A DNA stretch of 26,078 nucleotides from positions 1-26,078 of the forward strand of contig CAKRQU010000024.1 of assembly GCA_934394585.1 (NCBI GenBank). The letters are read 5' to 3'. The notes below the pieces were generated by a model that saw nothing but the letters and a program-made list of their open reading frames with translations, had not been told where the DNA came from and did no database searches. The stretch is from an uncultured Eubacteriales bacterium. GTDB lineage: Bacteria > Bacillota > Clostridia > Oscillospirales > CAG-272. The first letter of the stretch is position 1. Each line of letters starts with the position of its first letter. Both the position numbers and the translations under genes were made by a program. Of this stretch, positions 14,943 through 23,747 are shown in pieces.

Positions 14943-16391
14943 TTATTTGCTTCTGCCCTTTTCAAGTATCATCGTAAATTCGCAATATTTTCCGTATTCG
15001 CTTTTTACAAAGAGCTTTCCGCCGAGACTGTCCGTTATCGTTTTGCAGATATAAAGCCCCAGACCCACGCCCGTCTTATCCAGACCGCGGCTCTTGTCGC
15101 TTTTATAAAATCTGTCGAAAACATAAGGCAGATCTTCCTCAGATATTCCCACTCCCTCGTTGTATACGGAAACAGCTATGCTGTCGCCGCCGTCGCGTAT
15201 GGTTATGCGGAATTTTCCGCCCTCGCGCGAGAATTTCATTCCGTTGTCGCAGATATTGTAGAGCACCTGATAAATCGCATCTTTATCCGAATAAGCCGTC
15301 AGCTCATCGGGAGCGTCAAATTCTATATCCAGATTTTTTTCATCTATTTTCGATTCAAAAGAAATCAGTATCAGACGCGCCATTTCGCATATATCGAAAT
15401 CGGCTTTTTCAAATTTGCGGTCGCCCGCCTGTATGCGGGAAATGTCGAGCAGCGACGAAACAAGACGGGAAAGCCTTCTCACCTCCTGCGCTATTATGCC
15501 GAGATAATAATCCTGCTTTTCGGGAGGAATAGCGCCGCTCTGTATGCCGTCGATAAAGCCCGATATAGTCGTCATAGGCGTGCGCAGATCGTGCGAAACA
15601 TTGGCAAGAAACGTGCTGCGCGTGTATTCCTGACGCGAAAGCGATTCCGCCATGGTATTGAAAGCGATGGCGAGCTCCGTTATCTCGTCGTTTCCTTTTA
15701 CGGGGATACGCACATCAAATTTTCCGTTTGCAAACTGCTTTGTCGCGCGGCTCATCTCTTTCAGCGGAGAAACGGTGCGCTCCGTGATGAAATATATGGC
15801 CGTGAAACTTGCTATCATTATCCACAGGCTGATAAGCACTATCGTGCGCACTGCCTTGAATGTGAGCGCGTCCGCCTCGCCCGCGGAAAAGCATACTATC
15901 ACGGCGCCGGTGACTTCTTCTGTTCTCGGGGTTATCACGGGCCTTATGAAAATGCCGCTCGTTTTGGAAAGCAAACCGCCTATATCGCCGTAAAAGAGTG
16001 CTTCTTCCCCGCTACCGATGCCGGCGAGCGTTTTTCCGTCCAGTATCCTGCCGGAAACGGAATTTCCGGAGGAAATGAGTATTTTTCCGTCCGATGTGGT
16101 GAGCATCACGGTCATCTTTTCGCTGCTACCCGAAAGAATTTCCACGGTTCTCGAAATATCGGCTGATTTATATGCCACATATCTCTCGAAAGCGACGGGA
16201 GCCGGAATTTCGTTCATTCCCATGCGGATATATTCGGTGATATATTCAGCCGTGGTTTCGGCGAGCTTCTGCCTGTTGTCGTTTTCGGACTGTATCGTCA
16301 TGGAGCTGACCACCGCCACCAGTATCGTAAAGCTGATGAAAATTATTATGAGAAAAACGGAAATATATCTTGTGAAAATGCTGTTTTTCAT
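14943..16391 (-). CDS. Membrane sensor histidine kinase
   Basis: A 482-residue kinase with two membrane helices (about 8-32 and 183-204) enclosing an extracytoplasmic sensor domain of about 150 residues, then HAMP (about 204-257), the dimerisation domain with SHDLRTP (phosphorylated H267), and the ATPase domain with the N box NICDNGMKF (379-387), G1 NEGVGI (411-416), F box FDRFYK (425-430) and G2 GVGLGL (441-446). It phosphorylates the response regulator encoded just upstream (16462-17160). AGGAG precedes the ATG. The stimulus cannot be told from the sequence; the arrangement resembles PhoR/ResE-class OmpR-family partners. Confidence 0.92.
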   Translation of the reverse strand: MKNSIFTRYISVFLIIIFISFTILVAVVSSMTIQSENDNRQKLAETTAEYITEYIRMGMNEIPAPVAFERYVAYKSADISRTVEILSGSSEKMTVMLTTSDGKILISSGNSVSGRILDGKTLAGIGSGEEALFYGDIGGLLSKTSGIFIRPVITPRTEEVTGAVIVCFSAGEADALTFKAVRTIVLISLWIMIASFTAIYFITERTVSPLKEMSRATKQFANGKFDVRIPVKGNDEITELAIAFNTMAESLSRQEYTRSTFLANVSHDLRTPMTTISGFIDGIQSGAIPPEKQDYYLGIIAQEVRRLSRLVSSLLDISRIQAGDRKFEKADFDICEMARLILISFESKIDEKNLDIEFDAPDELTAYSDKDAIYQVLYNICDNGMKFSREGGKFRITIRDGGDSIAVSVYNEGVGISEEDLPYVFDRFYKSDKSRGLDKTGVGLGLYICKTITDSLGGKLFVKSEYGKYCEFTMILEKGRSK

Positions 16392-16411
16392 TCGTTATCT
16401 CCTGCTTTAAA

Positions 16412-16444
16412 AAGCGCAAAAGGCAGAACCGAGCCGATCCTGCC
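16412..16444 (-). terminator. Intercistronic terminator-like hairpin between regulator and kinase
   Basis: In the 70-nt gap, a 10-bp stem with two G-T wobbles (16422-16431 with 16435-16444, 3-nt loop) is followed on the minus strand by TTTT and, five bases later, another T5. It should cause partial termination, so that less kinase than regulator is made. The kinase ribosome site lies beyond it. Confidence 0.55.
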
Positions 16445-16461
16445 GCCTGCTGCCGATGTTA

Positions 16462-17160
16462 TCAGAGCACTTCAAATTTATATCCTATGCCGTGAACAGT
16501 GCGTATCGTCCATTTGTCGCTCACGCCGTCCAGCTTTTCGCGCAGACGTTTAATATGCACGTCCACCGTGCGCGAATCTCCGAGATAATCGAAATCCCAT
16601 ACTTTGTCAAGCAGCTGATTTCGCGTGAAAACGTGATTGGGATGAGAAGCGAGGAAATAAAGCAGCTCCAGCTCCTTCGGCGGAGTATCCACGGGCTTGC
16701 CCTTGATTTTCAGCTCGTATTTCTGACGCGAAACCTCCAGATTGTCGTATTTCACGCATTCCTCATCGTCCTTGTCGGCTACCGTCTGGCAACGGCGGAG
16801 CACCGCCTTTATGCGCACGGAAAGCTCCTTCATATCTATCGGCTTTACCATGAAATCATCCGCGCCGAGTTCCAGACCGAGAACCTTATCGAAAACCTCG
16901 CTTTTTGCCGTGACCATGATGATGGGCTTTGCGGAAACTTCGCGTATTTCCCTGCAAACCTGCCATCCGTCCTTTTTCGGCATCATTATATCCAGCAGTA
17001 CCAGATCGGGATTGTGAGCTTTGAAAGAAGCCACGCCCTCGTATCCGTCATTTGCCGTGATTACATCATAGCCTTCCCCGACGAGATAGAGCTTTATCGC
17101 CTCGCATATATTGGGATCATCATCTATTACAAGGATTCTTGCGCCTACATTGGTTGCCAT
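16462..17160 (-). CDS. OmpR/PhoB-family response regulator
   Basis: A 232-residue regulator. The receiver domain (1-120) has the acidic pocket D13/D14, phospho-acceptor D57 in LLDIMMP, T84 and K106 in KPID. The C-terminal winged-helix domain (about 130-230) carries TPPKELELLYFLASHPNHVFTR and the DSRTVDVHIKRLREKL recognition helix. AAAGGA lies 8-9 nt before the ATG. It is transcribed with the downstream kinase. A promoter (17199-17227) and an 11-bp-spaced direct repeat (17243-17259), the form bound by this family, lie upstream, which suggests self-regulation. Confidence 0.94.
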   Translation of the reverse strand: MATNVGARILVIDDDPNICEAIKLYLVGEGYDVITANDGYEGVASFKAHNPDLVLLDIMMPKKDGWQVCREIREVSAKPIIMVTAKSEVFDKVLGLELGADDFMVKPIDMKELSVRIKAVLRRCQTVADKDDEECVKYDNLEVSRQKYELKIKGKPVDTPPKELELLYFLASHPNHVFTRNQLLDKVWDFDYLGDSRTVDVHIKRLREKLDGVSDKWTIRTVHGIGYKFEVL

Positions 17161-17198
17161 AATTTATGTCCTTTCATAATGCAGATTCTTTTTTGTTT

Positions 17199-17227
17199 AT
17201 TTTACCATTATATCGGTGAAAAGTAAA
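17199..17227 (-). promoter_or_regulatory. Promoter of the two-component operon
   Basis: Minus strand: -35 TTTACT (17222-17227), 17-bp spacer, -10 TAAAAT (17199-17204). An overlapping TATAAT (17207-17212) offers an alternative -10 without a good -35. Confidence 0.5.
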
Positions 17228-17242
17228 GCGATTTTGTTTATT

Positions 17243-17259
17243 ATTCACTTTCCATTCAC
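17243..17259. promoter_or_regulatory. Direct repeat, possible response-regulator box
   Basis: ATTCAC occurs at 17243-17248 and 17254-17259, exactly 11 bp apart, so both lie on the same face of the helix. It lies 16 bp upstream of the -35 box of the two-component operon and about 70 bp from the ychF promoter. This is the form of site used by OmpR/PhoB-type dimers. Confidence 0.4.
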
Positions 17260-17329
17260 GAAAAATTATACTATTTGTAAAAAAATCGCGCGGATATAAT
17301 AATTTTCGCATATTTAATCCCGTTTTCGG

Positions 17330-17358
17330 TTGACTTTAATTAAATATTAATATATAAT
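17330..17358 (+). promoter_or_regulatory. Promoter of ychF
   Basis: TTGACT (17330-17335), 17-bp spacer, TATAAT (17353-17358). The start codon lies about 45 nt downstream. Confidence 0.75.
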
Positions 17359-17403
17359 ATTACAGTATGCGAATATTTTGTAAAACTGAAAGGACTAATG
17401 AAA

Positions 17404-18498
17404 ATGAAACTTGGTATCGTGGGACTTCCCAATGTCGGAAAAAGCACTCTTTTTAACGCCATAACAAATGCGGGCGCGCAATCCGCAAATTATCCGTTTT
17501 GTACGATTGAGCCGAACGTAGGCGTTGTATCCGTTCCGGACTACCGTTTGGACGAGCTTGCGAAAATGTACAATCCGGAAAAATATACCCCCGCCGTAAT
17601 CGAATTTGTCGATATCGCGGGACTTGTACGCGGCGCTTCAAAGGGCGAAGGACTCGGAAACAAATTTCTTTCCCATATACGCGAGGTGGATGCGATAGTT
17701 CATCTGGTGCGTTGCTTTGAGGATCCGAATATAATCCATGTGGACGGGAATGTAAATCCCATGCGCGACATCGAAACGATAAATCTGGAGCTTATTTTCT
17801 CCGATATCGAAATAGTGGAAAGACGTCTTGCCCGCGCCGAAAAAGCGCTGAAAGGCGATAAATCCGCCGCCGCCGAAATAGCCGTACTAAAGCGCGTGAA
17901 AGATGCGCTCGAGGAAGGAATATCAGCGCGTGCGCTCGATTATACGGACGAAGAGCTGAAGCTTCTTTCCGATGTGGAGCTTCTTTCCATGAAGCCCGTT
18001 ATCTACGTCGGAAACATCAGCGAAGACCAGATAGGCGATTCTTTCAGAGAAACAGACGCATACAAGCAGATAAAAGCCCATGCAGACAGCGAAGGCGCGG
18101 AATTCATCACTATCTGCGCCGAAATAGAAAGCGAGCTTGCAGAGCTTGACGGCGAAGACAAAAAAGCTTTTCTCGAGGATCTCGGCATAAAGGAAAGCGG
18201 ACTTGACAGCCTGATAAAAGCAAGCTACAAGCTCCTCGGTCTTATCAGCTTTCTCACAGCGGGACCGAAGGAAGTGCGCGCATGGACCATCAGAAAAGGG
18301 ACAAAAGCTCCCGCCGCGGCAGGAAAAATCCATTCCGATATGGAACGCGGATTTATCCGTGCGGAGGTCGTTTCCTTTGACGATCTGATGGCTTGCGGCT
18401 CCATGAATGCCGCAAAGGAAAAGGGACTTATACGCAGTGAAGGAAAAGACTATGTTTTCAAGGACGGAGATATAGTGGTCATCCGCTTTAACGTATAA
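17404..18498 (+). CDS. ychF: Redox-regulated ATPase YchF
   Basis: A 364-residue Obg-family P-loop protein that binds ribosomes and prefers ATP to GTP. It begins MKLGIVGLPNVGKSTLFNAIT (P-loop GLPNVGKS), followed by NYPFCTIEPNVG, the G3-like DIAGLVRGASKGEGLGNKFL, a helical coiled-coil middle, and the C-terminal TGS-like domain (KEVRAWTIRKGTKAPAAAGKIHSDMERGFIRAEV). I use the second ATG (17404), which restores the standard MKLG start and good spacing from AAAGGA; the first ATG at 17398 would add two residues. It has its own promoter. No frameshift or missing motif. Confidence 0.96.
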   Translation: MKLGIVGLPNVGKSTLFNAITNAGAQSANYPFCTIEPNVGVVSVPDYRLDELAKMYNPEKYTPAVIEFVDIAGLVRGASKGEGLGNKFLSHIREVDAIVHLVRCFEDPNIIHVDGNVNPMRDIETINLELIFSDIEIVERRLARAEKALKGDKSAAAEIAVLKRVKDALEEGISARALDYTDEELKLLSDVELLSMKPVIYVGNISEDQIGDSFRETDAYKQIKAHADSEGAEFITICAEIESELAELDGEDKKAFLEDLGIKESGLDSLIKASYKLLGLISFLTAGPKEVRAWTIRKGTKAPAAAGKIHSDMERGFIRAEVVSFDDLMACGSMNAAKEKGLIRSEGKDYVFKDGDIVVIRFNV

Positions 18499-18536
18499 AG
18501 CTTCCTCCGCCTCTCTCACCCGACATCATCCGACGT

Positions 18537-18626
18537 GTGAAAGCGCCGTTTCCGCTTTCACCGCAAATCATACGGCTGTTTTTTCGGTTTTTCCGTAAAA
18601 CAGCCGCGCTCCGAAACGGAGGTGAT
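18537..18626 (+). promoter_or_regulatory. Three consecutive stem-loops before the ABC operon, the last covering the ribosome site
   Basis: GTGAAAGCG/CGCTTTCAC (18537-18545 with 18553-18561), CGGCTGTTTT/AAAACAGCCG (18573-18582 with 18597-18606), then CTCCG/CGGAG (18609-18613 with 18617-18621). The third stem pairs with part of the very strong GGAGGTGAT ribosome site (18618-18626). Neither large hairpin has a proper T-tract. The gap may be a translational control leader or the end of the ychF transcript. Confidence 0.45.
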
Positions 18627-18634
18627 TTCAGAAA

Positions 18635-20926
18635 ATGTTATCTCTCACAAAAATACCGGAAATACCTTTACAATATCTGAAAAACCGCGGGGTCGATACC
18701 GATTCCGCGCTTGTTGCATTTCAAACGGACCGCTCGCATGACGGTATGCCCCGCGAAGCCTACGCATTTCTTTTCGAGGACAGAATAGAAGTGCTGGAGG
18801 GCGTCACGGCAATAATACCCGAAAAGCCGACGTCAAAAAGATACCGCGGCGCCATGCCCGATTTTCGTGAAACGCGATATGAAATATTCCCTCTCGCGGA
18901 AATATCGGATATTTTTGCCGATACTTTCATTTCCGGTGTGCGCCTCTCGGCGAAGCTCGCCGGCAGAGGTATGGTCACCCTGCTTATTTCGTCCAATCTC
19001 GAAAAAGACGCCGTTTACGATTTCAAAAAAGCGGCTGAGGAACTGAAAAAGCACGGCAATCTCGACAATTTCAAAGTAAAGGAAAGGGATAATCACTGCC
19101 CGAAATGCGGCACAATATATCCCGATCCGCAGAGAAAAATCTGTCCGAAATGTATGGAAAAACGCAAACTTCTTTTCCGCATGGGCATATTTTTCAAAAG
19201 ATATAAATTTCAGATAATAGCGGTGATACTCATCATGGCACTGATGGCTGTGCTCGGCGTCGGTTCCACTTATCTGGGCTCCGCATTTTTCTATGACAAC
19301 GTGCTGGATAAATCCGCGGGAAGCACTTTCTACGGCAAAGTGGCACTCGTGATATCGCTGATGGTTCTCGCAAGGGTGGTTTCCACCGCTTTCGATATAC
19401 TCAGCCAGTCCGTAATGTGCATAGTCGGCGCGAATATAGTTTACGACCTGAGAAAAACCATTTTCGGTGCCATACAGCGCCTTTCTCTCTCGTTTTTCAC
19501 AAACAGGCAGACGGGCGGACTCATCACTCAGGTAAACAGCGACGCAAATTCCATGAACTGGTTTTTCACCGACGGACTGCCATGGGTGCTGGTAAACGGA
19601 ATACAGATGATCGCGATAATCGTGATCATGTTTGTCACAAATGTGCCGCTTTCCGTATGCGCGCTTTTCCTCGTGCCCGTATTTGCGGTATGTCTGAAGC
19701 GCATTTTCGCTGTGGATGAAAGGCTTTACAACAAGCGCTATTCCAGCTCGAAAAGCCTCAGCTCCATGCTTTCGGATATCATCACGGGATTTCGTCTTGT
19801 AAAAGCCTTCTCAAAAGAAAAGGACGAGGTAAAGCGTTTTGACAAGCGTAACAAGCGCCTCGCCGACGATACGCGCACGGTAAGCGTTTACGGCACGCTG
19901 ATATATCCCTGCGTCTATTCCCTGCTCACGATATGTACATATCTCGTATGGGGCGTCGGCGGCTGGATGGTAATACAGGGCAAAATGACTTACGGTACGC
20001 TCGCGCTTTTCGTCGCATACACGGGTATGGTGCACAACCCGCTCGACGGCATGATAGATATCATGAATTATTCCTCGGAATTTACAAATGCCGCCTCGCG
20101 TCTTTTTGAAATAATGGATGCGGAGCCGGAGGTACGCGAAAGCGAAAATCCCGTGCATCTCGAAAATCTGCGCGGCGATGTTTCTTTCAAAAACGTTGTT
20201 TTCTCCTACGAAAAGAACCGCCGAATAATAGACGGCGTTTCGTTTGATATAGAAGCGGGCAAAACCCTCGGTATAGTGGGTCACACAGGCGCGGGAAAAT
20301 CCACGCTTGCCAATCTGCTCGTCCGCCTCTATGACCCGGAAGAGGGCGAAATAACCATCGACGGCGTGAATATACGCGATATCGCTTTCTCCGACCTGCG
20401 CAGAAATATAGCCATAGTATCGCAGGAAACCTATCTTTTCATAGGCACGATATATGACAATATAAAATACGCAAAACCCGACGCGACGCACGAGGAAGTT
20501 ATCCGCGCGGCAAAAATGTCCGGCGCACACGATTTCATAATGAAGCTGCCCGAGGCATACAGCACGGTCATAGGCGAGGGCGAAAAAAATCTTTCCGGCG
20601 GCGAGCGCCAGAGAGTATCCATAGCGCGCGCCATACTTCAGGACCCGAAAATCCTGATCCTCGACGAAGCCACCGCCGCCATGGATACCGAAACCGAGCG
20701 CCTCATCCAGAATTCTCTGGATACTCTCACCAAAAACAAAACCACCGTCATAATAGCGCACAGGCTTTCCACCCTGCGCGGCGCGGACAAGCTGATAGTG
20801 ATAGAGGACGGCAAAATGCCCGAATCCGGCACGCATAAAGAGCTTCTCGCGAAAAAAGACGGCATTTACAACAAGCTTTACAGACTCCAGCTCGAAGCGC
20901 TGAAAAATATCGGCGTGGAAAGCTGA
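18635..20926 (+). CDS. ABC exporter half-transporter with N-terminal zinc ribbon (first of pair)
   Basis: A 763-residue fused membrane-ATPase protein. Residues 1-150 form a soluble domain I do not recognise, ending in a four-cysteine zinc ribbon (C155, C158, C170, C173). A type-I exporter membrane domain of about six helices follows (190-480), then the ATPase with Walker A GHTGAGKST (549-557), signature LSGGE (653-657), Walker B ILILDE (E678) and switch H709. All catalytic residues are present, unlike many heterodimeric exporters in which one site is degenerate. A perfect GGAGGTGAT precedes the ATG by 8 nt. The DUF1854-like gene starts at its stop and a second half-transporter with the same N-terminal design follows, so the two probably pair. 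Substrate unknown. Confidence 0.9.
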   Translation: MLSLTKIPEIPLQYLKNRGVDTDSALVAFQTDRSHDGMPREAYAFLFEDRIEVLEGVTAIIPEKPTSKRYRGAMPDFRETRYEIFPLAEISDIFADTFISGVRLSAKLAGRGMVTLLISSNLEKDAVYDFKKAAEELKKHGNLDNFKVKERDNHCPKCGTIYPDPQRKICPKCMEKRKLLFRMGIFFKRYKFQIIAVILIMALMAVLGVGSTYLGSAFFYDNVLDKSAGSTFYGKVALVISLMVLARVVSTAFDILSQSVMCIVGANIVYDLRKTIFGAIQRLSLSFFTNRQTGGLITQVNSDANSMNWFFTDGLPWVLVNGIQMIAIIVIMFVTNVPLSVCALFLVPVFAVCLKRIFAVDERLYNKRYSSSKSLSSMLSDIITGFRLVKAFSKEKDEVKRFDKRNKRLADDTRTVSVYGTLIYPCVYSLLTICTYLVWGVGGWMVIQGKMTYGTLALFVAYTGMVHNPLDGMIDIMNYSSEFTNAASRLFEIMDAEPEVRESENPVHLENLRGDVSFKNVVFSYEKNRRIIDGVSFDIEAGKTLGIVGHTGAGKSTLANLLVRLYDPEEGEITIDGVNIRDIAFSDLRRNIAIVSQETYLFIGTIYDNIKYAKPDATHEEVIRAAKMSGAHDFIMKLPEAYSTVIGEGEKNLSGGERQRVSIARAILQDPKILILDEATAAMDTETERLIQNSLDTLTKNKTTVIIAHRLSTLRGADKLIVIEDGKMPESGTHKELLAKKDGIYNKLYRLQLEALKNIGVES

Positions 20927-20943
20927 TGAAAAAGGAGGGACTT

Positions 20944-21483
20944 ATGCAAACGCAAACAAGCAAAAACGCTCTTTCTCTCGAAAATGTCGCGGAAATTTTT
21001 TATATGACAAAAGAAAACGCGCATTTTTCCGAAAGCGACGGCATACTTTCGCTGAAAGTGAAAAAAAACGGCGAAAGCCTCGAATACGACAGAGTCTTTC
21101 TGCACAGAGCATTCCCCTACGACGAGCCTTTTGCCTTTATTTCCGTGCTGGATCGAGACAATAAAGAAATAGGCATCATATCGAAAATATCCGATTTCGA
21201 CGAGGGCACGGAAGATATGCTCCGCGCAGAGCTGGCAAAAAAATATTTCATTCCGGAGATAACAAAAATCCATTCCATAAAAGAACGCTTCGGTTTTTCC
21301 TACTGGAAAATATCGAGCACGGCGGGCGAGCTGGAAATAACCTTCCGCGATACATACCGCAGTATAGTCCGCATCACTCCCACGCACGTTTATCTCACGG
21401 ATTCAAACGCAAACAGATATGAAATAAAAGACGTGGAAAAGCTGGACAGAAAAAGCAGACGTCTGATAGGAATATATCTGTAA
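20944..21483 (+). CDS. DUF1854-like protein between the two ABC genes
   Basis: A 179-residue soluble protein with no membrane helix. RAFPYDEPFAFISVLDRDNKEIGII (about 60-85), the ELAKKYFIPEITKIHSIKERFG segment and the closing NRYEIKDVEKLDRKSRRLI agree with my memory of the DUF1854 family, whose members in proteobacteria sit beside ABC exporters annotated as cyanophycin-associated. Nothing here points to cyanophycin. The ATG at 20944 is chosen for AAGGAGGG only 4 nt upstream; an earlier ATG at 20926 overlaps the ABC stop. It is likely an accessory or regulatory subunit of the exporter, but that is inference from position. Confidence 0.75.
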   Translation: MQTQTSKNALSLENVAEIFYMTKENAHFSESDGILSLKVKKNGESLEYDRVFLHRAFPYDEPFAFISVLDRDNKEIGIISKISDFDEGTEDMLRAELAKKYFIPEITKIHSIKERFGFSYWKISSTAGELEITFRDTYRSIVRITPTHVYLTDSNANRYEIKDVEKLDRKSRRLIGIYL

Positions 21484-21516
21484 AAAATATCTCAGCGGGA
21501 AAGGAGATGATCTTCC

Positions 21517-23736
21517 TTGAAAGAGATAAAAGAAAATAATATAGAGCGGCGAAGCAAAAGGCTCGTTGCCATGCTTTCAAAGCGCGATCCTTCCGTTTGC
21601 GCCGCGGATATAATGCTCATAATGTCAACGGACCTGACAATGAATTCCGAAAGAAAAACAGGCTTCATCGTCATGTACCGCGACAGGCTCGATATATACG
21701 ACGAAAAAGGAAAGCATACTTATGCTCTGTCCGATATATCGGAATTCAAATATTCGGCGGATTTCGGCTGCATAACATTCGAATGCGTATACCGCGGAGA
21801 GGACAAAATCCTCGCGCGCAGTACCATGGCAAAGCTGCATGAGCTTTCCGTAATATCAAAGCAGATGAACCGCCATATAAGCGGCAAAGATATTTCCATG
21901 CGCGATGAAAAGGATATAGAAAGCGTATGCCCGAAATGCGGCAGACCTTACAACAACCGCTCGCGTATATGTATGCACTGCACGGATACAAAAGGAAATT
22001 TAAAGCGGCTTTTCAAAATAGCAGCCTCCGAAAAATACAAAATTCTGCTTTCCACCCTGATGATACTCGCCACGGCGGGACTGAATATTCTGATACCGAA
22101 ACTGAATGCGATAATGGTGGACGATTATATAAAATCGCCCAATCCCTCCGCCATAACATGGCAGTCATTTGCCCTCGTGGTGCTCGGGCTTTTCGCCGCA
22201 AATCAGGTGGCGCGGCTCTGCCGCATGGTGCGCGGCATATCAAATGCCTACGCCGGCACAAGTATATCGGCAAAACTGCGCACGCTTGTTTTCGACAAAA
22301 TAACCTCGCTTTCCTACGGCAAGATATCCAAAAAGCAGACAGGCGAGCTGATGGAGCGCGTAAACAACGACACGCGCGAAATTCAGTCCCAGCTCACGGG
22401 AATGATACCGGAGCTTATTTACCAGCTGGTAGTAATGGTGTGGGTGACGGTGATAATACTGAAATTCGACTGGAAACTCGGTATTCTCATATTCCTGCCG
22501 TTTCCTTTCGTATTTGTGGGTTTTTATTCGTTCTGGACAAGCACGAGAAGAAATTATCACAAACAATGGACCAAAGCTTCGCGCACCGGAACGATACTGC
22601 ACGATATTTTCAACGGTATCCGCGTGGTAAAAAGCTTCGGCATGGAAAAAAGCGAAGCAAAGCGATATGACACGAGCGCGGACGAGCTCCGTAAAATATC
22701 GATAAAAACCGACGTTTTCTTCTCGATAATATCGCCTATCCTTACATTCTGCATGAGTATCGGCGAATTTTTCCTGCTCTACTACGCGGGAAATAAAATT
22801 CTCGCGGGGGAAATGACCCTCGGTACGATGATGCAGTTTTCTTCGTATATAACCATCATCTACGCGCGCATGCGCTGGTTTACAAATATCCCGAGACGCC
22901 TTGTTTCCTTTATCACATCGCTTTCCAAAGTTTTTGAGCTTCTCGATGAGGAAAGCGACATAAGCGACGGCAAAAGTGCGGACACCGACGAGATAGAGGG
23001 CAATATTTCCTTTGAAAACGTATGTTTCGGCTATGAGGATTCCGCGGATGTGCTGAAAAATATCAGTTTTGAAATTCATAAAGGCGATATGATAGGCATA
23101 GTCGGCAGGAGCGGCGCGGGAAAATCCACGCTGATAAATCTGCTCATGCGGCTTTACGACGTGGACGACGGCTCGATAAAAATAGACGGGAAAGACATCC
23201 GCGAAATGCCGCAGGAAACTCTGCGCCACAATATCGGCGTGGTACTCCAGGAAAATTATCTTTTCCACGGCACTGTTTTCGACAATATCGCCTACGCAAA
23301 ACCGAATGCCACGCATGAAGAGGTTATCGCCGCGGCAAAAGTTTCGGGCGCACATCAGTTTATAATGAAATTGCCCGACGGATATAATACATATATCGGC
23401 GAGCGCGGACAAACGCTTTCCGGCGGCGAAAAACAGCGCATATCCATCGCGCGCGCCATGCTGCACAATCCGAAAATACTTATTCTCGACGAAGCCACGG
23501 CTTCTCTCGATACCGAAACGGAAAAAAATATACAGGATGCCCTGCAAAAGCTCACCGAGCGCCGTACCACCATTGCCATAGCGCACCGCCTTTCCACCCT
23601 GAGAAACGCGACGAAGCTGGTAGTCCTCGACAAAGGCAAAATAGCCGAAATAGGCACGCACAGCGAGCTTCTCGAAAAGAAAGGCATTTACTACGGTCTG
23701 GTAATGGCACAGCGCCAGATGTCCAAAATGGGCTGA
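21517..23736 (+). CDS. ABC exporter half-transporter with N-terminal zinc ribbon (second of pair)
   Basis: A 739-residue homologue of the protein encoded at 18635-20926. The N-terminal soluble domain (about 1-130) leads to a zinc ribbon (C138, C141, C152, C155), about six membrane helices (170-460), then an ATPase with Walker A GRSGAGKST (530-538), LSGGE (634-638), Walker B ILILDE (E659) and a switch histidine in AIAHRLST. Both ATP sites of the expected heterodimer would be canonical. The start is TTG at 21517 with AAGGAGAT 9-10 nt before it; there is no better ATG. It ends 11 bases before nfo. Substrate unknown; lipid or peptide export is only a family-level guess. Confidence 0.9.
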   Translation: MKEIKENNIERRSKRLVAMLSKRDPSVCAADIMLIMSTDLTMNSERKTGFIVMYRDRLDIYDEKGKHTYALSDISEFKYSADFGCITFECVYRGEDKILARSTMAKLHELSVISKQMNRHISGKDISMRDEKDIESVCPKCGRPYNNRSRICMHCTDTKGNLKRLFKIAASEKYKILLSTLMILATAGLNILIPKLNAIMVDDYIKSPNPSAITWQSFALVVLGLFAANQVARLCRMVRGISNAYAGTSISAKLRTLVFDKITSLSYGKISKKQTGELMERVNNDTREIQSQLTGMIPELIYQLVVMVWVTVIILKFDWKLGILIFLPFPFVFVGFYSFWTSTRRNYHKQWTKASRTGTILHDIFNGIRVVKSFGMEKSEAKRYDTSADELRKISIKTDVFFSIISPILTFCMSIGEFFLLYYAGNKILAGEMTLGTMMQFSSYITIIYARMRWFTNIPRRLVSFITSLSKVFELLDEESDISDGKSADTDEIEGNISFENVCFGYEDSADVLKNISFEIHKGDMIGIVGRSGAGKSTLINLLMRLYDVDDGSIKIDGKDIREMPQETLRHNIGVVLQENYLFHGTVFDNIAYAKPNATHEEVIAAAKVSGAHQFIMKLPDGYNTYIGERGQTLSGGEKQRISIARAMLHNPKILILDEATASLDTETEKNIQDALQKLTERRTTIAIAHRLSTLRNATKLVVLDKGKIAEIGTHSELLEKKGIYYGLVMAQRQMSKMG

Positions 23737-23747
23737 AAGGAAAATTT

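Noticed and set aside
18635..20926. A degenerate ATP site in one of the two ABC exporters, as in many heterodimers
   Set aside because: Both proteins have intact Walker A, LSGGE, the Walker B glutamate and the switch histidine.
22240..23661. Long open frames opposite real genes (for example 22240-23661 and 19811-20836 minus, 14832-16166 and 12256-13332 plus, 2060-2983 plus)
   Set aside because: They lie antisense to genes with clear motifs, encode low-complexity Tyr/Phe/Arg-rich peptides without domains, and lack ribosome sites.
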